Shown here in pieces: positions 41,109 through 49,944 of a DNA stretch of 53,110 nucleotides (its first letter is position 1; each line of letters begins with the position of its first letter). Under the pieces are notes generated by a model. It worked only from the letters and a program-made list of their open reading frames with translations, was not told where the DNA came from and did no database searches. The stretch lies in assembly GCF_001552195.1 (NCBI RefSeq), contig NZ_BCQS01000046.1:1-53110 (forward strand), written 5' to 3'. Made by a program: the position numbers and the translations under genes. This DNA is from Actinomadura latina NBRC 106108 (lineage in GTDB: Bacteria > Actinomycetota > Actinomycetes > Streptosporangiales > Streptosporangiaceae).

Positions 41109-42167
41109 ATGCGCGTCCTCACGGTCAACCCGGGGTCGAGCAGCCTGAAGGTGAGCCTGCTCGACCCCGGCGACACGCTCCTCGCGGAGGAGTCCGGCGC
41201 GGGCCACGAAATGACCGGCCTGGTCGCGGACATGCCGCGACCGGACGCGATCGGTCTCCGCTTCGTCCACGGCGGCACCGACTACACCTCGCCCGTCCGC
41301 ATCGACGCCGCGGTCACCGAGCGCCTGCGCGAACTCGCCGACCTGGCCCCGCTGCACCAGCCCGCCTCGCTGCACGCCCTCGCGGAGATCACTTCGGCGC
41401 TCCCCGGCGTCCCGGCCGTGGCCTGCTTCGACACCGCGTTCCACGCGACGCTGCCCCCGGCCGCCGCGACCTACGCGCTCCCGGCGGAGTGGCGCGAACG
41501 GTTCGGCCTGCGCCGCTACGGCTTCCACGGCCTCTCCTTCTCCTACGCCGCCCGCCGCACGCGCGAGGTGCTCGGCACGGACCCGGCCCGGACGGTCATC
41601 TGCCACCTCGGCGCCGGCGCGTCCCTCTGCGCCGTCGCCGACGGCCGCTCCGTCGACACGACGATGGGCTTCACCCCGCTCGAAGGGCTGGTCATGGCGT
41701 CCCGGGCGGGCAGCATCGACCCCGGCATCCCGCTGTGGCTGATCACGCACGGCCTCGACCCCGCCGGCGTCAACCGGGCCCTGGAACGCGACTCCGGCCT
41801 GCGCGGCCTCACCGGCACCGGCGACATGCGCCGCATCCGCGAGCTGGCCGCGGACCGCGACGTGAACGCCCTCGCCGCCCTCGACGTCTACCACCACCGC
41901 CTCCGCGCCTGCGCCGCCGCGATGACCGCGTCCCTCGGCGGCCTGGACGCCCTGGTGTTCACGGGCGGCGTCGGCGAACACGACCCGTCCGTCCGCATGC
42001 GCCTGGCCGGGGACCTCGGCTACCTGGGCGTCTCCGTCGACCCCGGCCGCAACGAGGCGGCCTGTGGCGACACCGACATCACCGCACCGGGCGCCTCCGT
42101 CCGCACCCTGGTGATCGAGGCCCGGGAGGACCTGGAGATCGCCGCCGGCGTCCGCGCCTCCCTCTGA
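41109..42167 (+). CDS. ackA: Acetate kinase
   Basis: Converts acetyl-phosphate and ADP to acetate and ATP. Motifs: VLTVNPGSSSLKVSLL at the start, VPAVACFDTAFHATLP, LRRYGFHGLSFSYAARR, VICHLGAGASLCAVADG, TTMGFTPLEGLVMASRAGSID and LVFTGGVGEHDPSVR. At 352 residues it is about 45 shorter than the E. coli enzyme, a compact actinobacterial form lacking some insertions but keeping the core. Second gene of the xfp operon, completing a phosphoketolase energy shunt. Confidence 0.95.
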   Translation: MRVLTVNPGSSSLKVSLLDPGDTLLAEESGAGHEMTGLVADMPRPDAIGLRFVHGGTDYTSPVRIDAAVTERLRELADLAPLHQPASLHALAEITSALPGVPAVACFDTAFHATLPPAAATYALPAEWRERFGLRRYGFHGLSFSYAARRTREVLGTDPARTVICHLGAGASLCAVADGRSVDTTMGFTPLEGLVMASRAGSIDPGIPLWLITHGLDPAGVNRALERDSGLRGLTGTGDMRRIRELAADRDVNALAALDVYHHRLRACAAAMTASLGGLDALVFTGGVGEHDPSVRMRLAGDLGYLGVSVDPGRNEAACGDTDITAPGASVRTLVIEAREDLEIAAGVRASL

Positions 42168-42192
42168 CGGGCGACTTCCTCGGTGCGCACGA

Positions 42193-42711
42193 TCATTCCT
42201 GGGGGCCGCTCGCGTCCCGCCTTCCCTCCTTGGCCTTGCGGGCGCGTTTCTCCTCGTCCTCCAGGAGCGGGCCTATGCGGAAGGGGACCTGGTGGGTCAG
42301 GACGATCGACGTCGTGCTGCGGCGGACGCCGGGGCAGGCGAGGATCGAGTCGATGACCTCGTGCAGCTGCTTGCCGTTCGGGGCGACGGCGCGGACGAGG
42401 AGGTCGCCCTGGCCGGTGATGCCGAGGACCTCCAGGACGCGCGGGATCGCGGACAGCGCCACGGCGGCCTCGCGCAGGCGCCCCTGGGCGACTTCCAGCG
42501 TGACGAACGCGGTCAGCTCGAAGCCGATCGCGCCGAGGTCGACCTCCCGGCCGCGGTGCCCGATGACGCCCTCGCGTTCGAGCCTCTCCACGCGCGCGTG
42601 CGCGGTGTTGCGGGCGATGCCGAGCTTGGCGGCCAGCTCGGTGATGCCGACGCGGGGCTGCTCCACGAGGCGGCGCAGGATCTGCAGGTCGAGAAGAGTG
42701 GTGCGCGTCAC
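42193..42711 (-). CDS. Lrp/AsnC-family transcriptional regulator
   Basis: Regulator of 172 residues: winged HTH at the N-terminus (LLDLQILRRLVEQPRVGITELAAKLGIARNTAHARVERLE) and a RAM ligand domain (LTAFVTLEVAQG, VLEVLGITGQGDLLVRAVA, IDSILACPGVRRSTTSIVLT). GTG 42711 follows GGAG by nine bases and begins just before the HTH; ATG 42786 would add 25 atypical residues across the operator. Divergent from the indolepyruvate oxidoreductase gene, so an amino-acid-responsive controller of it is likely (aromatic amino acid or keto acid ligand by inference). Confidence 0.9.
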   Translation of the reverse strand: MTRTTLLDLQILRRLVEQPRVGITELAAKLGIARNTAHARVERLEREGVIGHRGREVDLGAIGFELTAFVTLEVAQGRLREAAVALSAIPRVLEVLGITGQGDLLVRAVAPNGKQLHEVIDSILACPGVRRSTTSIVLTHQVPFRIGPLLEDEEKRARKAKEGRRDASGPQE

Positions 42712-42745
42712 AATGCTCAGCTCCGATGAGTGACTCCGGTCCGAT

Positions 42746-42762
42746 TTGAGCAATCTGCTCAA
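42746..42762. promoter_or_regulatory. Lrp-type operator
   Basis: TTGAGCAATCTGCTCAA is a 7-bp perfect inverted repeat with a 3-base centre, midway between the Lrp gene start (42711) and the oxidoreductase start (42814). Size and TTG-N-CAA form fit an Lrp/AsnC box. A looser half-site, TTGCACACC with ATGCAAG, lies near 42779-42812. Confidence 0.7.
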
Positions 42763-42813
42763 GTATCTCCCCGCCATCTTGCACACCGCTCAGGAACTGG
42801 GCTCAATGCAAGC

Positions 42814-45800
42814 ATGAGCACTACCGTTTCCTCCTCTCCGCTCCGCGACCGGCTGGAGCTGGAACGCGGCCGGATCGCGATCGGCGGGGTCCACGCGCTC
42901 GTCCGGCTGCTGCTCGACCAGCGGCGGGCGGACGCCCGGCGCGGCTGGACGACCGCCGGGTTCGTGTCCGGCTACCGGGGGTCGCCGCTCGGCGGGCTCG
43001 ACCAGCAGCTGATGCGGGACGCGGAGCTGCTGGAGGGCAGCGGCATCCGGTTCGTCCCCGGCGTGAACGAGGAGCTGGCGGCGACGGCGGTCTACGGGTC
43101 GCAGCTCGCCGAGCACCTGCCGGGGCCGCGGTACGAGGGCGTCTTCGGGCTCTGGTACGGCAAGGCGCCCGGCGTCGACCGGTCGCTGGACGCGTTCAAG
43201 CACGCGAACTGGCTCGGCACGTCCGAGCGGGGCGGGGTGCTCGCGGTGGTGGGCGACGACCCGTCCGCGAAGTCGTCCACGCTGCCGTCGGCGACGGAGG
43301 GCGCGCTCGCCGAGGCGTTCATGCCGGTGCTCGTGCCCGCGTCGGTGGGCGACGTGCTCCGGCTCGGCCGGCACGGGTTCGAGATGTCGCGGTTCAGCGG
43401 AGCCTGGACGGGCTTCAAGATCGTGACCGATGTCGCCGACTCGCACGAGACCGTGGCCGCGGAGCCGGTGCCCGACCCGGTGCTGCCCGAGTTCGCGTGG
43501 CGCGGACGCCCGTGGAAGCCGACGCGCAAGCCCGGTGTCGACCTGAAGGGCACGACGTCCATCGAGGCCGAGGTCCTGCAGGGCCGGCTGCAGGCCGCGA
43601 CGGCCTACGCGGCGGCGAACGGGCTCGACCGGATCGAGGGCGCGAAGGACGCGGCCCTCGGTCTCGTCGCGGCGGGCCGCACCTACCTTGAGCTGCGCGA
43701 GGCCCTCGACCGGCTCGGGCTGGACGACGACGCGCTCGCGCGGCGCGGGGTCAGGCTGCTGCGCCTCGCGCTGATCCATCCGCTGGACGCGGACCGGGTG
43801 CGCGAGTTCGCGGCCGGGCTCCGCGAGATCGTCGTGGTCGAGGAGAAGCGCGCGTTCATCGAGACGCAGATCCGGGACGTGCTCTACGACCAGGCCGAAC
43901 GTCCGGCCGTGTACGGGAAGTACGGGCCGGACGGCGCCGGGCTCGTCCCGGCCGACGGGGGCCTGGACGCCGACCGCGTCACCAAGGCGCTCGCCCGGCT
44001 CCTCGCCGACCAGGTCGGCGAGGAGCACGTCGACCTGCGCGACCCCGTGCTGCGCCCGCGCAAACCCAAGATCAACCTGCTGGGCCCCGCGCGCACCCCG
44101 TACTTCTGCTCCGGCTGCCCGCACAACCGGTCGACGGTCGTCCCGGACGGGTCGATCGCGGCGAGCGGCATCGGCTGCCACGTGATGACGGTGTTCCAGG
44201 ACCGCAGCATCGGCACGACGCAGATGGGCGGCGAGGGCGCGATGTGGGTCGGCGCGGCGCCGTTCAGCGAGACCCGGCACATGTTCCAGAACCTCGGCGA
44301 CGGGACGTTCTTCCACTCGGGCAGCCTCGCCGTCCGGCAGGCCGTCGCCGCCGGCACCGACATCACGTTCAAGCTCCTCTACAACGCGGCCGTCGCGATG
44401 ACCGGCGGGCAGGACGCCGACGGCGGCTCCGACCCGGCCGCGATCACCCGGATGCTGCACGCCGAGGGCGTCGCGAAGATCACCGTGGTGGCGGACGACC
44501 CGTCCCGCTACCCGCGCGGGACGGACTGGGCCCCGGGCGTCCGCGTCCGGCACCGCGACGACCTCGACGCCGTCCAGCGGGAGCTGCGCGACATCCCCGG
44601 CGTGACCGTGCTGCTCTACGACCAGGCGTGCGCGGCCGAGACGCGGCGCAAGCGCAAGCGCGGCCTCGCGCCCGACCCGCGCACCCGCGTGCTGATCAAC
44701 GAGGCGGTCTGCGAGGGCTGCGGCGACTGCGGCGTGAAGTCGAACTGCCTCAGCGTCGAGCCCGTCGAGACCGAGTTCGGACGCAAGACGCAGATCAACC
44801 AGACGTCCTGCAACAAGGACTACTCGTGTGTGGACGGCGACTGCCCCTCGTTCCTCACCGTGACCCCGGGCGAGAAGAAGGCGCGGCCCGCGCTGCCGGA
44901 GATCGGTGAGCTGGAGGAGCCCGAGACGCGTCCCGAGTCGGCGGACGTCCTGCTCGTCGGCATCGGCGGCACGGGCGTCGTGACCGTCAACCAGGTCCTC
45001 GCCACCGCCGCGCTCATCGACGGCCGGCACGCCCGCGCGCTCGACCAGACCGGGCTGAGCCAGAAGGCCGGCGCGGTCGTGTCGCACCTGCGGATCGGGG
45101 ACGCCGACCGGGACCGCCCCGGCATGGTCGGCGCGGGCGGCGCCGACGCCTACCTGGTGTTCGACGCGCTCGCCGGGACGTCCGAGACGAACCTGCGGCG
45201 CTGCGCCCCCGGCCGGACCGCCGCGGTCGTGTCGACCAGCGAGGTCCCCACCGGGCGGATGATCACCGACCCGGCGGCGTCGCTGCCGCCGAGCGCGTCG
45301 CTCGTCCGGCAGATCGCCGACCGGACGCGGGCCGGGAGCCTGGTCGCGCTGGACGCCCTCGCGCTCGCCGAACGCTGGTTCGGGAGCACGACCACGGCCA
45401 ACTTCGTCGTGGTCGGCGCCGCCTACCAGGCGGGGCTGCTGCCGCTGTCGGCGAAGGCGGTCGAGGAGGCGCTCGCGCTGAACGGCGTCCAGGTGGCGGC
45501 GAACGTCCAGGCGTTCCGGGCGGGGCGGCGGCTCGTCCTCGAACCGGAGTGGGCGGCCGGGCCGGCCCCGGCGGCGGCGGCCGCGCCGCGGCCGCTGGAC
45601 GTGACCGCGCCCGCCGCGACGAGCCTGGTCGAGGCGGCCGGCGCGGACGGCGAGCTGGCCCGCGTGCTGCGGATCCGCGTCCCCGACCTCGCCGCCTACC
45701 AGGACCTCGCGCTCGCCGAGCGCTACCTGGACGCGGTCATGCGCGTCGCCCGCGCCGAGCGGGAGACGGGTGCGGACGGGCAGCGGCTCGCGGTCGCCGT

Positions 45801-46293
45801 CGCGCGCAACCTCCACAAGCTGATGGCCTACAAGGACGAGTACGAGGTCGCCCGCCTCCACCTCGACCCCGAGCTCACCCGGCGCGTCGAGGAGCAGTTC
45901 GGGCCGGGCTCCACCGTCCGGTACATGCTGCACCCGCCGCTGCTGCGGGCGATCGGGGTCGGCAAGAAGATCGCGCTCGGCCGGACGGCCCGCCCGGCGT
46001 TCCACGCGCTGCGCGCCATGCGGCGGCTGCGCGGCACCCCGTTCGACCCGTTCGGCGCGACCGCGCAGCGCCGCGCCGAGCGCCGCCTCGCCGCCGGCTA
46101 CGTCGCCGTCGTGAACGAGCTCGCCGCCGGGCTGGACACGGGCCGGCACGACCTCGCCGTGCGGATCGCGGAGCTGCCGGACGTGATCCGCGGCTACGAG
46201 GACGTGAAGACCGCGAACATCGCCCGCTACGAGGAGAGCCTGCGCGAGCTGCTCGCCGAGTGGCGCGCCGGGCGGTCCGCGAGCCGGGTCTGA
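42814..46293 (+). CDS. Indolepyruvate ferredoxin oxidoreductase, fused alpha-beta form
   Basis: Large ThDP and iron-sulfur enzyme (1159 residues) that oxidatively decarboxylates arylpyruvates to aryl-CoA using ferredoxin. Order: N-terminal pyrimidine-binding domain (GWTTAGFVSGYRGSPLGG, FVPGVNEELAATAVYGS), ThDP region with CSGCPHN (about 431) and GGEGAMWVGAAPF. A ferredoxin-like segment CEGCGDCGVKSNC (Cys633, 636, 639, 645) and CNKDYSCVDGDCPSF follows, then the gamma domain from LLVGIGGTGVVTVNQVL (about 712) with DQTGLSQKAGAVVSHLRI. This fused architecture is known in proteobacteria and actinobacteria. Divergent Lrp gene suggests amino-acid control of aromatic amino acid breakdown. Confidence 0.93.
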   Translation: MSTTVSSSPLRDRLELERGRIAIGGVHALVRLLLDQRRADARRGWTTAGFVSGYRGSPLGGLDQQLMRDAELLEGSGIRFVPGVNEELAATAVYGSQLAEHLPGPRYEGVFGLWYGKAPGVDRSLDAFKHANWLGTSERGGVLAVVGDDPSAKSSTLPSATEGALAEAFMPVLVPASVGDVLRLGRHGFEMSRFSGAWTGFKIVTDVADSHETVAAEPVPDPVLPEFAWRGRPWKPTRKPGVDLKGTTSIEAEVLQGRLQAATAYAAANGLDRIEGAKDAALGLVAAGRTYLELREALDRLGLDDDALARRGVRLLRLALIHPLDADRVREFAAGLREIVVVEEKRAFIETQIRDVLYDQAERPAVYGKYGPDGAGLVPADGGLDADRVTKALARLLADQVGEEHVDLRDPVLRPRKPKINLLGPARTPYFCSGCPHNRSTVVPDGSIAASGIGCHVMTVFQDRSIGTTQMGGEGAMWVGAAPFSETRHMFQNLGDGTFFHSGSLAVRQAVAAGTDITFKLLYNAAVAMTGGQDADGGSDPAAITRMLHAEGVAKITVVADDPSRYPRGTDWAPGVRVRHRDDLDAVQRELRDIPGVTVLLYDQACAAETRRKRKRGLAPDPRTRVLINEAVCEGCGDCGVKSNCLSVEPVETEFGRKTQINQTSCNKDYSCVDGDCPSFLTVTPGEKKARPALPEIGELEEPETRPESADVLLVGIGGTGVVTVNQVLATAALIDGRHARALDQTGLSQKAGAVVSHLRIGDADRDRPGMVGAGGADAYLVFDALAGTSETNLRRCAPGRTAAVVSTSEVPTGRMITDPAASLPPSASLVRQIADRTRAGSLVALDALALAERWFGSTTTANFVVVGAAYQAGLLPLSAKAVEEALALNGVQVAANVQAFRAGRRLVLEPEWAAGPAPAAAAAPRPLDVTAPAATSLVEAAGADGELARVLRIRVPDLAAYQDLALAERYLDAVMRVARAERETGADGQRLAVAVARNLHKLMAYKDEYEVARLHLDPELTRRVEEQFGPGSTVRYMLHPPLLRAIGVGKKIALGRTARPAFHALRAMRRLRGTPFDPFGATAQRRAERRLAAGYVAVVNELAAGLDTGRHDLAVRIAELPDVIRGYEDVKTANIARYEESLRELLAEWRAGRSASRV

Positions 46294-46428
46294 CGATCAG
46301 GTGATCGCGCGGGCCGGCCGCCGATCGAACCCGGCGCGCCGGGCCGCGCGTACCTCCTGACGCGCCGGGGACCACGCCCGGCATCGGACCACAACGCCGG
46401 CATCAGAGTGCGATGAGGGTGACGTCCA

Positions 46429-47673
46429 GTGGAATCGGGCTTGCGGCTGACAGAGCGCTACCGGCTCGTGGAGCGCCTGGACGACGGCGGGACGATGGAG
46501 GTGTGGCGCGCCCGGGACGAACTGCTCGACCGTCCCGTCGCGGTCAAGCTGCTGGCGCCCGCGCGCGCCGGCCTGAACCCCGCCTTCCAAGAGGGCGTCA
46601 ACCGCGCCGCCGGGCTGTCCCACCCGGCGCTGGAGACGATCTTCGACAGCGACCAGACCCGGGACGCGTCCGGGCGGCTCGCGTCGTACCTGGTGACCGA
46701 GTTCCTGGACGGCACGACCCTCGCGGACCGGCTCCGCCGCGGCCCGCTCACCGCCTACGAGACCGCGGACGTGTGCGGCCGGGTCGCCGCCGCGCTGGCC
46801 ACCGCCCACGCGGCCGGTGTGGCGCACGGCGACCTGAGACCCGGCAAGGTCGTGCTGCTCCGCGACGAGGTCAAGCTGGTCGACACCGGCATCGGCGGGG
46901 TCGTCCGCAGCGCCCGCGGGCCCGCCGCCTGCCGGACCGACGTCGCCCAGGTGCCCGGCGGCGAGAGCGAGGCGGCCGACATCCGCGCGCTCGGCGCGCT
47001 CATCTCCGCCTGCGTCGCCCCCGGAGCGTCCGAGGACCTTCCGGTGCTCGTCGCCCGCTGCCTGAGCCAGGAGCCGCCGTCCGCCCGGCAGATCGCCGAC
47101 CTGTTGGGCCGCGAGGACGACCCGCCGGAACAGGTCTTCGCGGCGCGCCCCGCCGCGGCGGGTCCCGCCCCGTCCCAGCGGACGAGGACGCTGCGACCGC
47201 CGCCGCCGGTGCGCCGGCACCGCACCCGCCCCACCCGCCTCGCGGTGGCCGCGCTCTGCGTCGCGGTCCCGGTCACGGCCGCCGCCGCGATCCTCGTCTC
47301 GTCGCCGCGCGCCCCCGTCACCGTCCCGCCGCCCGGCCGCGCCGAGTCCGGCCCGGCCCCGTCCCGGACGGCGGCGCCGGACACGCGGCCCGCCACCGGG
47401 CCGGCCGGGACGCGGGTGAGGGGCGCGCTCGGCCGGCTGCGCCCGATCGTCAGCCGCGGCTACGCCTCCGGCGAGATCCGCTCCGACGTCGCCATCGACC
47501 TCAACAACGTGATCACCAACCTGGAGAACGACCTCACCGCCGACCGGAACGTGGACGTCGGACGCCGGGTCGCCCTCCTGCACGACAAGATCGACACACG
47601 GCGGCGGGAGCGCGCGCTCACTCCCGGTCTCGCGGACGAGCTCAACGGCGTCCTCGCGACGATCCAGGCATGA
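46429..47673 (+). CDS. Membrane-anchored kinase-like protein with degraded catalytic motifs
   Basis: 414 residues: a cytosolic protein-kinase fold (about 9-228), Pro/Arg-rich juxtamembrane, one TM helix (about 270-290) and a C-terminal extracytoplasmic domain (about 327-413). Kept: VAVK Lys40, a candidate helix-C Glu55, the HGD Asp135 and DTG Asp152 (DFG position). Changed: Gly-rich loop LDDGGTMEVW (Gly to Asp18 and Met23), HRD Arg to Gly134 and the metal-ligand Asn to Lys140. It is likely a pseudokinase or weak kinase. GTG start. The next gene overlaps by ATGA and encodes the same C-terminal domain, arguing for a functional pair. Confidence 0.8.
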   Translation: MESGLRLTERYRLVERLDDGGTMEVWRARDELLDRPVAVKLLAPARAGLNPAFQEGVNRAAGLSHPALETIFDSDQTRDASGRLASYLVTEFLDGTTLADRLRRGPLTAYETADVCGRVAAALATAHAAGVAHGDLRPGKVVLLRDEVKLVDTGIGGVVRSARGPAACRTDVAQVPGGESEAADIRALGALISACVAPGASEDLPVLVARCLSQEPPSARQIADLLGREDDPPEQVFAARPAAAGPAPSQRTRTLRPPPPVRRHRTRPTRLAVAALCVAVPVTAAAAILVSSPRAPVTVPPPGRAESGPAPSRTAAPDTRPATGPAGTRVRGALGRLRPIVSRGYASGEIRSDVAIDLNNVITNLENDLTADRNVDVGRRVALLHDKIDTRRRERALTPGLADELNGVLATIQA

Positions 47674-48245
47674 CCGGCGAACGGGCACCCGGGCGGTGGC
47701 GGCGCGAGGAACTCCGCCACTCCCGGCCGGGCTTCCGGATCCCGTGGCTCGCGCTCGCGGGCGTCGCCGCGACGATCATCGCCGCGACGACGCTCGTCGC
47801 CGGGATCGGCGACAGCCTGTCCAGCCGGGACCGCTCCGCCGGCCGCCTCCTCCCGCTGCAGGCGGCGTCCCCGCCCCCGGCGGCCGCCCCGGGTCGGGTC
47901 GCGCCGGGTCCGGACACGCCGGCCGCGGAACTACCGCCCGCCGGGGACGCCGAGCCGCCCGAGACCTCCGCCTCGCCGGAGAGCCGCATCCACGCCGCGC
48001 TGCTGAGGCTCCGCTCCTCGGTGTACCAGGGCGTCGCGATCGGCGACGTCCGCGACGACGTCGGCCTCGACCTCACCAACGTGATCGAGGGCATGCTCGG
48101 CCGGCAGTGGTCGCCCCTCGACCGGCGCCGCGCCGACGTCGCCTACCTCCAGCACAAGATCTCGACCCGCACCCGCGAGGGCGCCATCACCAGCGGCCGC
48201 GCCGAGCAGCTCCACCTGATCCTCGACAGGGCGACCGGCGGCTAG
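47670..48245 (+). CDS. Membrane protein sharing the kinase-like protein's C-terminal domain
   Basis: 191 residues: basic N-terminus (1-24), one TM helix (about 25-46), a Pro/Ala-rich linker (about 60-100) and a C-terminal domain (about 105-188) that mirrors the one in the upstream protein. Shared positions include G-x2-x-G-(I/V)-R-x-DV-x2-DL-x-NVI and a (H/Q)-x-KI-x-TR-RE-x-A-(I/L)-T-x-G series. It lacks any kinase domain. ATG 47670 overlaps the upstream stop as ATGA, so expression is coupled. Probably an extracytoplasmic partner or decoy of the kinase-like protein. The domain resembles the tail of some actinomycete Ser/Thr kinases. Confidence 0.75.
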   Translation: MTGERAPGRWRREELRHSRPGFRIPWLALAGVAATIIAATTLVAGIGDSLSSRDRSAGRLLPLQAASPPPAAAPGRVAPGPDTPAAELPPAGDAEPPETSASPESRIHAALLRLRSSVYQGVAIGDVRDDVGLDLTNVIEGMLGRQWSPLDRRRADVAYLQHKISTRTREGAITSGRAEQLHLILDRATGG

Positions 48246-48369
48246 GCGCACCCCCTCGGACTGCCTGACTACGTGCGCATCAGCCGCGAGGCGCCGCGGC
48301 CATCCGGCCTTCCACCTGCCCGGATACGGCCGGTGAAGTAGCATTCGAGGCATCACAGGACGGACTTTC

Positions 48370-48822
48370 ATGCCCATGGACGAGGTGCGCGTGCAGGAGC
48401 TCAGCCAGGAGGAGTTCACCGCTCTGCTCGCGTTCCGCACCGGGCTGCGCGGCTATCTGCGCTGGAGCGAAGTGGCGGCGCGCGCGGCCGGGCTGACGCC
48501 GGCCCAGCACCAGCTTCTCCTCGCCGTCAAGGGCCACGACGCCGCGCGCCCGCCCACGGTCGGCGAACTCGCCGAGTACCTGCTGCTGCGCCACCACAGC
48601 ACGGTCGAGCTGATCAACCGGGCGGAGAACGCGGGCCTGGTCACCCGCGAGCGCGACCCCGCCGACAACCGGGTGATGCGGATCCGGCTGACCACCGCCG
48701 CCGACCGCGTCCTGGCCGAGCTGACCCGCGTCCACCTCGCGGAGCTGCGCAGCCTCGCGCCGATCCTGGACCGCCTGAGCGCCGAGCTGAAGGCCCTGGA
48801 GAACGAGCCGGAGGGCAGCTAG
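48370..48822 (+). CDS. MarR-family transcriptional regulator
   Basis: 150-residue winged-helix regulator: LTPAQHQLLLAVKGH (helix 1-2), PTVGELAEYLLLRHHSTVELINRAENAGLVTR (recognition region) and DPADNRVMRIRLTTAADRVLAEL (wing). ATG 48370 follows AGGACGG. No divergent target is visible; the preceding 124 bases contain a TAGCAT -10-like hexamer near 48329 but no clear operator. Ends in a CTAG overlap with the convergent small membrane protein gene. Ligand and target unknown. Confidence 0.88.
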   Translation: MPMDEVRVQELSQEEFTALLAFRTGLRGYLRWSEVAARAAGLTPAQHQLLLAVKGHDAARPPTVGELAEYLLLRHHSTVELINRAENAGLVTRERDPADNRVMRIRLTTAADRVLAELTRVHLAELRSLAPILDRLSAELKALENEPEGS

Positions 48823-49052
48823 CCGGCCACCGCGGCGGCGACCGCGCCGAGCATGACGATCGCCGCGATGAGCACCACGGCCAGCAGCCGGCACAGCCGC
48901 CGGCTCGGTTCAAGATGCTCCCGGTGCGGCAGCGTCTCCGCGGCCGCCAGCCGGTTGAACATCGCGAACCGGGCCGCGAGCTCACGGTCCTCTCGGCACA
49001 GTCCCATCTCGATGAGCGCGAGAACGCGGCTCTCGTGCAACGGCAGGCTCAT
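48819..49052 (-). CDS. DUF3040-like small membrane protein
   Basis: 77 residues beginning MSLPLHESRVLALIEMGLCREDRELAARF, the N-terminal pattern of DUF3040 proteins, followed by a basic segment and one hydrophobic helix (about 57-76). ATG 49052 follows GGAGGAGCG; an upstream in-frame start at 49118 lacks a ribosome site. Function unknown. It overlaps the convergent MarR gene by four bases (CTAG). Confidence 0.75.
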   Translation of the reverse strand: MSLPLHESRVLALIEMGLCREDRELAARFAMFNRLAAAETLPHREHLEPSRRLCRLLAVVLIAAIVMLGAVAAAVAG

Positions 49053-49126
49053 CGCTCCTCCAGCCCCATCGACGTCGGCTACATCAACGCTCTTTGACTG
49101 ACTAACCCGGAGAAGCAAGATCTATC

Positions 49127-49150
49127 GCCCGGATCAATCGCGATCCGGGC
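49127..49150 (-). terminator. Hairpin downstream of the Cys-rich regulator gene
   Basis: GCCCGGATC (49127-49135) pairs perfectly with GATCCGGGC (49142-49150) around AATCGC. It starts 15 bases beyond the regulator stop at 49165 on the minus strand. The following minus-strand bases are modestly T-rich, so it is a fair terminator. Confidence 0.65.
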
Positions 49151-49164
49151 CGAACCGGGACAGT

Positions 49165-49863
49165 TCACTCACCGCGCGGGCCGAACTCCACGCAGCAGTA
49201 GCCGGAGTGCGGGGCGAGCTTCGCCTGGACGGTGGACGCTCCGAGACCGTCCACCATGCCGGACAGGAAGGCGTGGTTGACCCCGCACACCAGGCCGGGA
49301 TCGTCCTCGGCCATCGGATGGAACGGGCAGTTGCGCAGCCGCAGCCGCGCCGGCCCCTCCCGGTCGGGCTCGAAACCGTGCCGCTCCAGGATCTCCGCCG
49401 CGCACGTCAGCGCCCGCTCGGTGCCGAGGCGCCCGCCCCGGACGGGACGGCTCTCCGCCGCGCCGAGCGCCCGGCCGCGCTCCCCGGCGGCCCGCAGCGC
49501 CGCGTCCTGGGCGCTCTCCCCCGCCTGCTGCCCGCGCACGGCGTCCAGCAGGATGCTCGCGAGCAGCCCGTGCTCGCGCTGCGGGATGCTCACCCGCACG
49601 TCGACGCCGGACGGCTCGTACACCTTGGGCGCCCGGCCCACCCGCCGGACGCCGGACGGGCTGGCGTAGCGGGCGCACAGCAGCCCCGCGTCCACCAGCT
49701 TGTCGAGGTGGAACGCGGCCAGCTTCCGGGAGATGCCGACGCTCGCCGCCGCCTCGTCCCGGGTCACCGGCGCCTGCGCCGCGCGGATGAACGCGTACAT
49801 CCGGCGCCGCAGGTCGTCGCTGAGGATCGCGGCGGCCGCCAGCCCGGCGGAGTCCGAAGTCAC
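49165..49863 (-). CDS. HTH regulator with Cys-rich putative metal or Fe-S sensor domain
   Basis: 232 residues. An ArsR/MarR-like winged HTH (about 12-82: DDLRRRMYAFIRAAQAPVTR, AAASVGISRKLAAFHLDKLVDAGLL) is followed by a helical linker and a C-terminal domain with Cys179 (NCPFHPMA), Cys193 (LVCGVNHAFL) and Cys223-Cys224 (GYCCVEF). The layout resembles SufR-type iron-sulfur regulators but the spacing differs (13 and 29 residues between cysteines). GTG at 49863. Divergent from two small membrane protein genes with about 130 bases between. Metal, Fe-S or redox sensing is inference. Confidence 0.8.
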   Translation of the reverse strand: MTSDSAGLAAAAILSDDLRRRMYAFIRAAQAPVTRDEAAASVGISRKLAAFHLDKLVDAGLLCARYASPSGVRRVGRAPKVYEPSGVDVRVSIPQREHGLLASILLDAVRGQQAGESAQDAALRAAGERGRALGAAESRPVRGGRLGTERALTCAAEILERHGFEPDREGPARLRLRNCPFHPMAEDDPGLVCGVNHAFLSGMVDGLGASTVQAKLAPHSGYCCVEFGPRGE

Positions 49864-49944
49864 CCCACCACCCTAACCCTCGATCGGCATAACACCCAAA
49901 AATCTCCTCGAAACCCGACAACACCCCCCTCGGAGGCGACAAAG

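Noticed and set aside
42790..46149. Long minus-strand open frame opposite the oxidoreductase gene
   Set aside because: Antisense artefact of codon bias; the plus strand has iron-sulfur and ThDP motifs.
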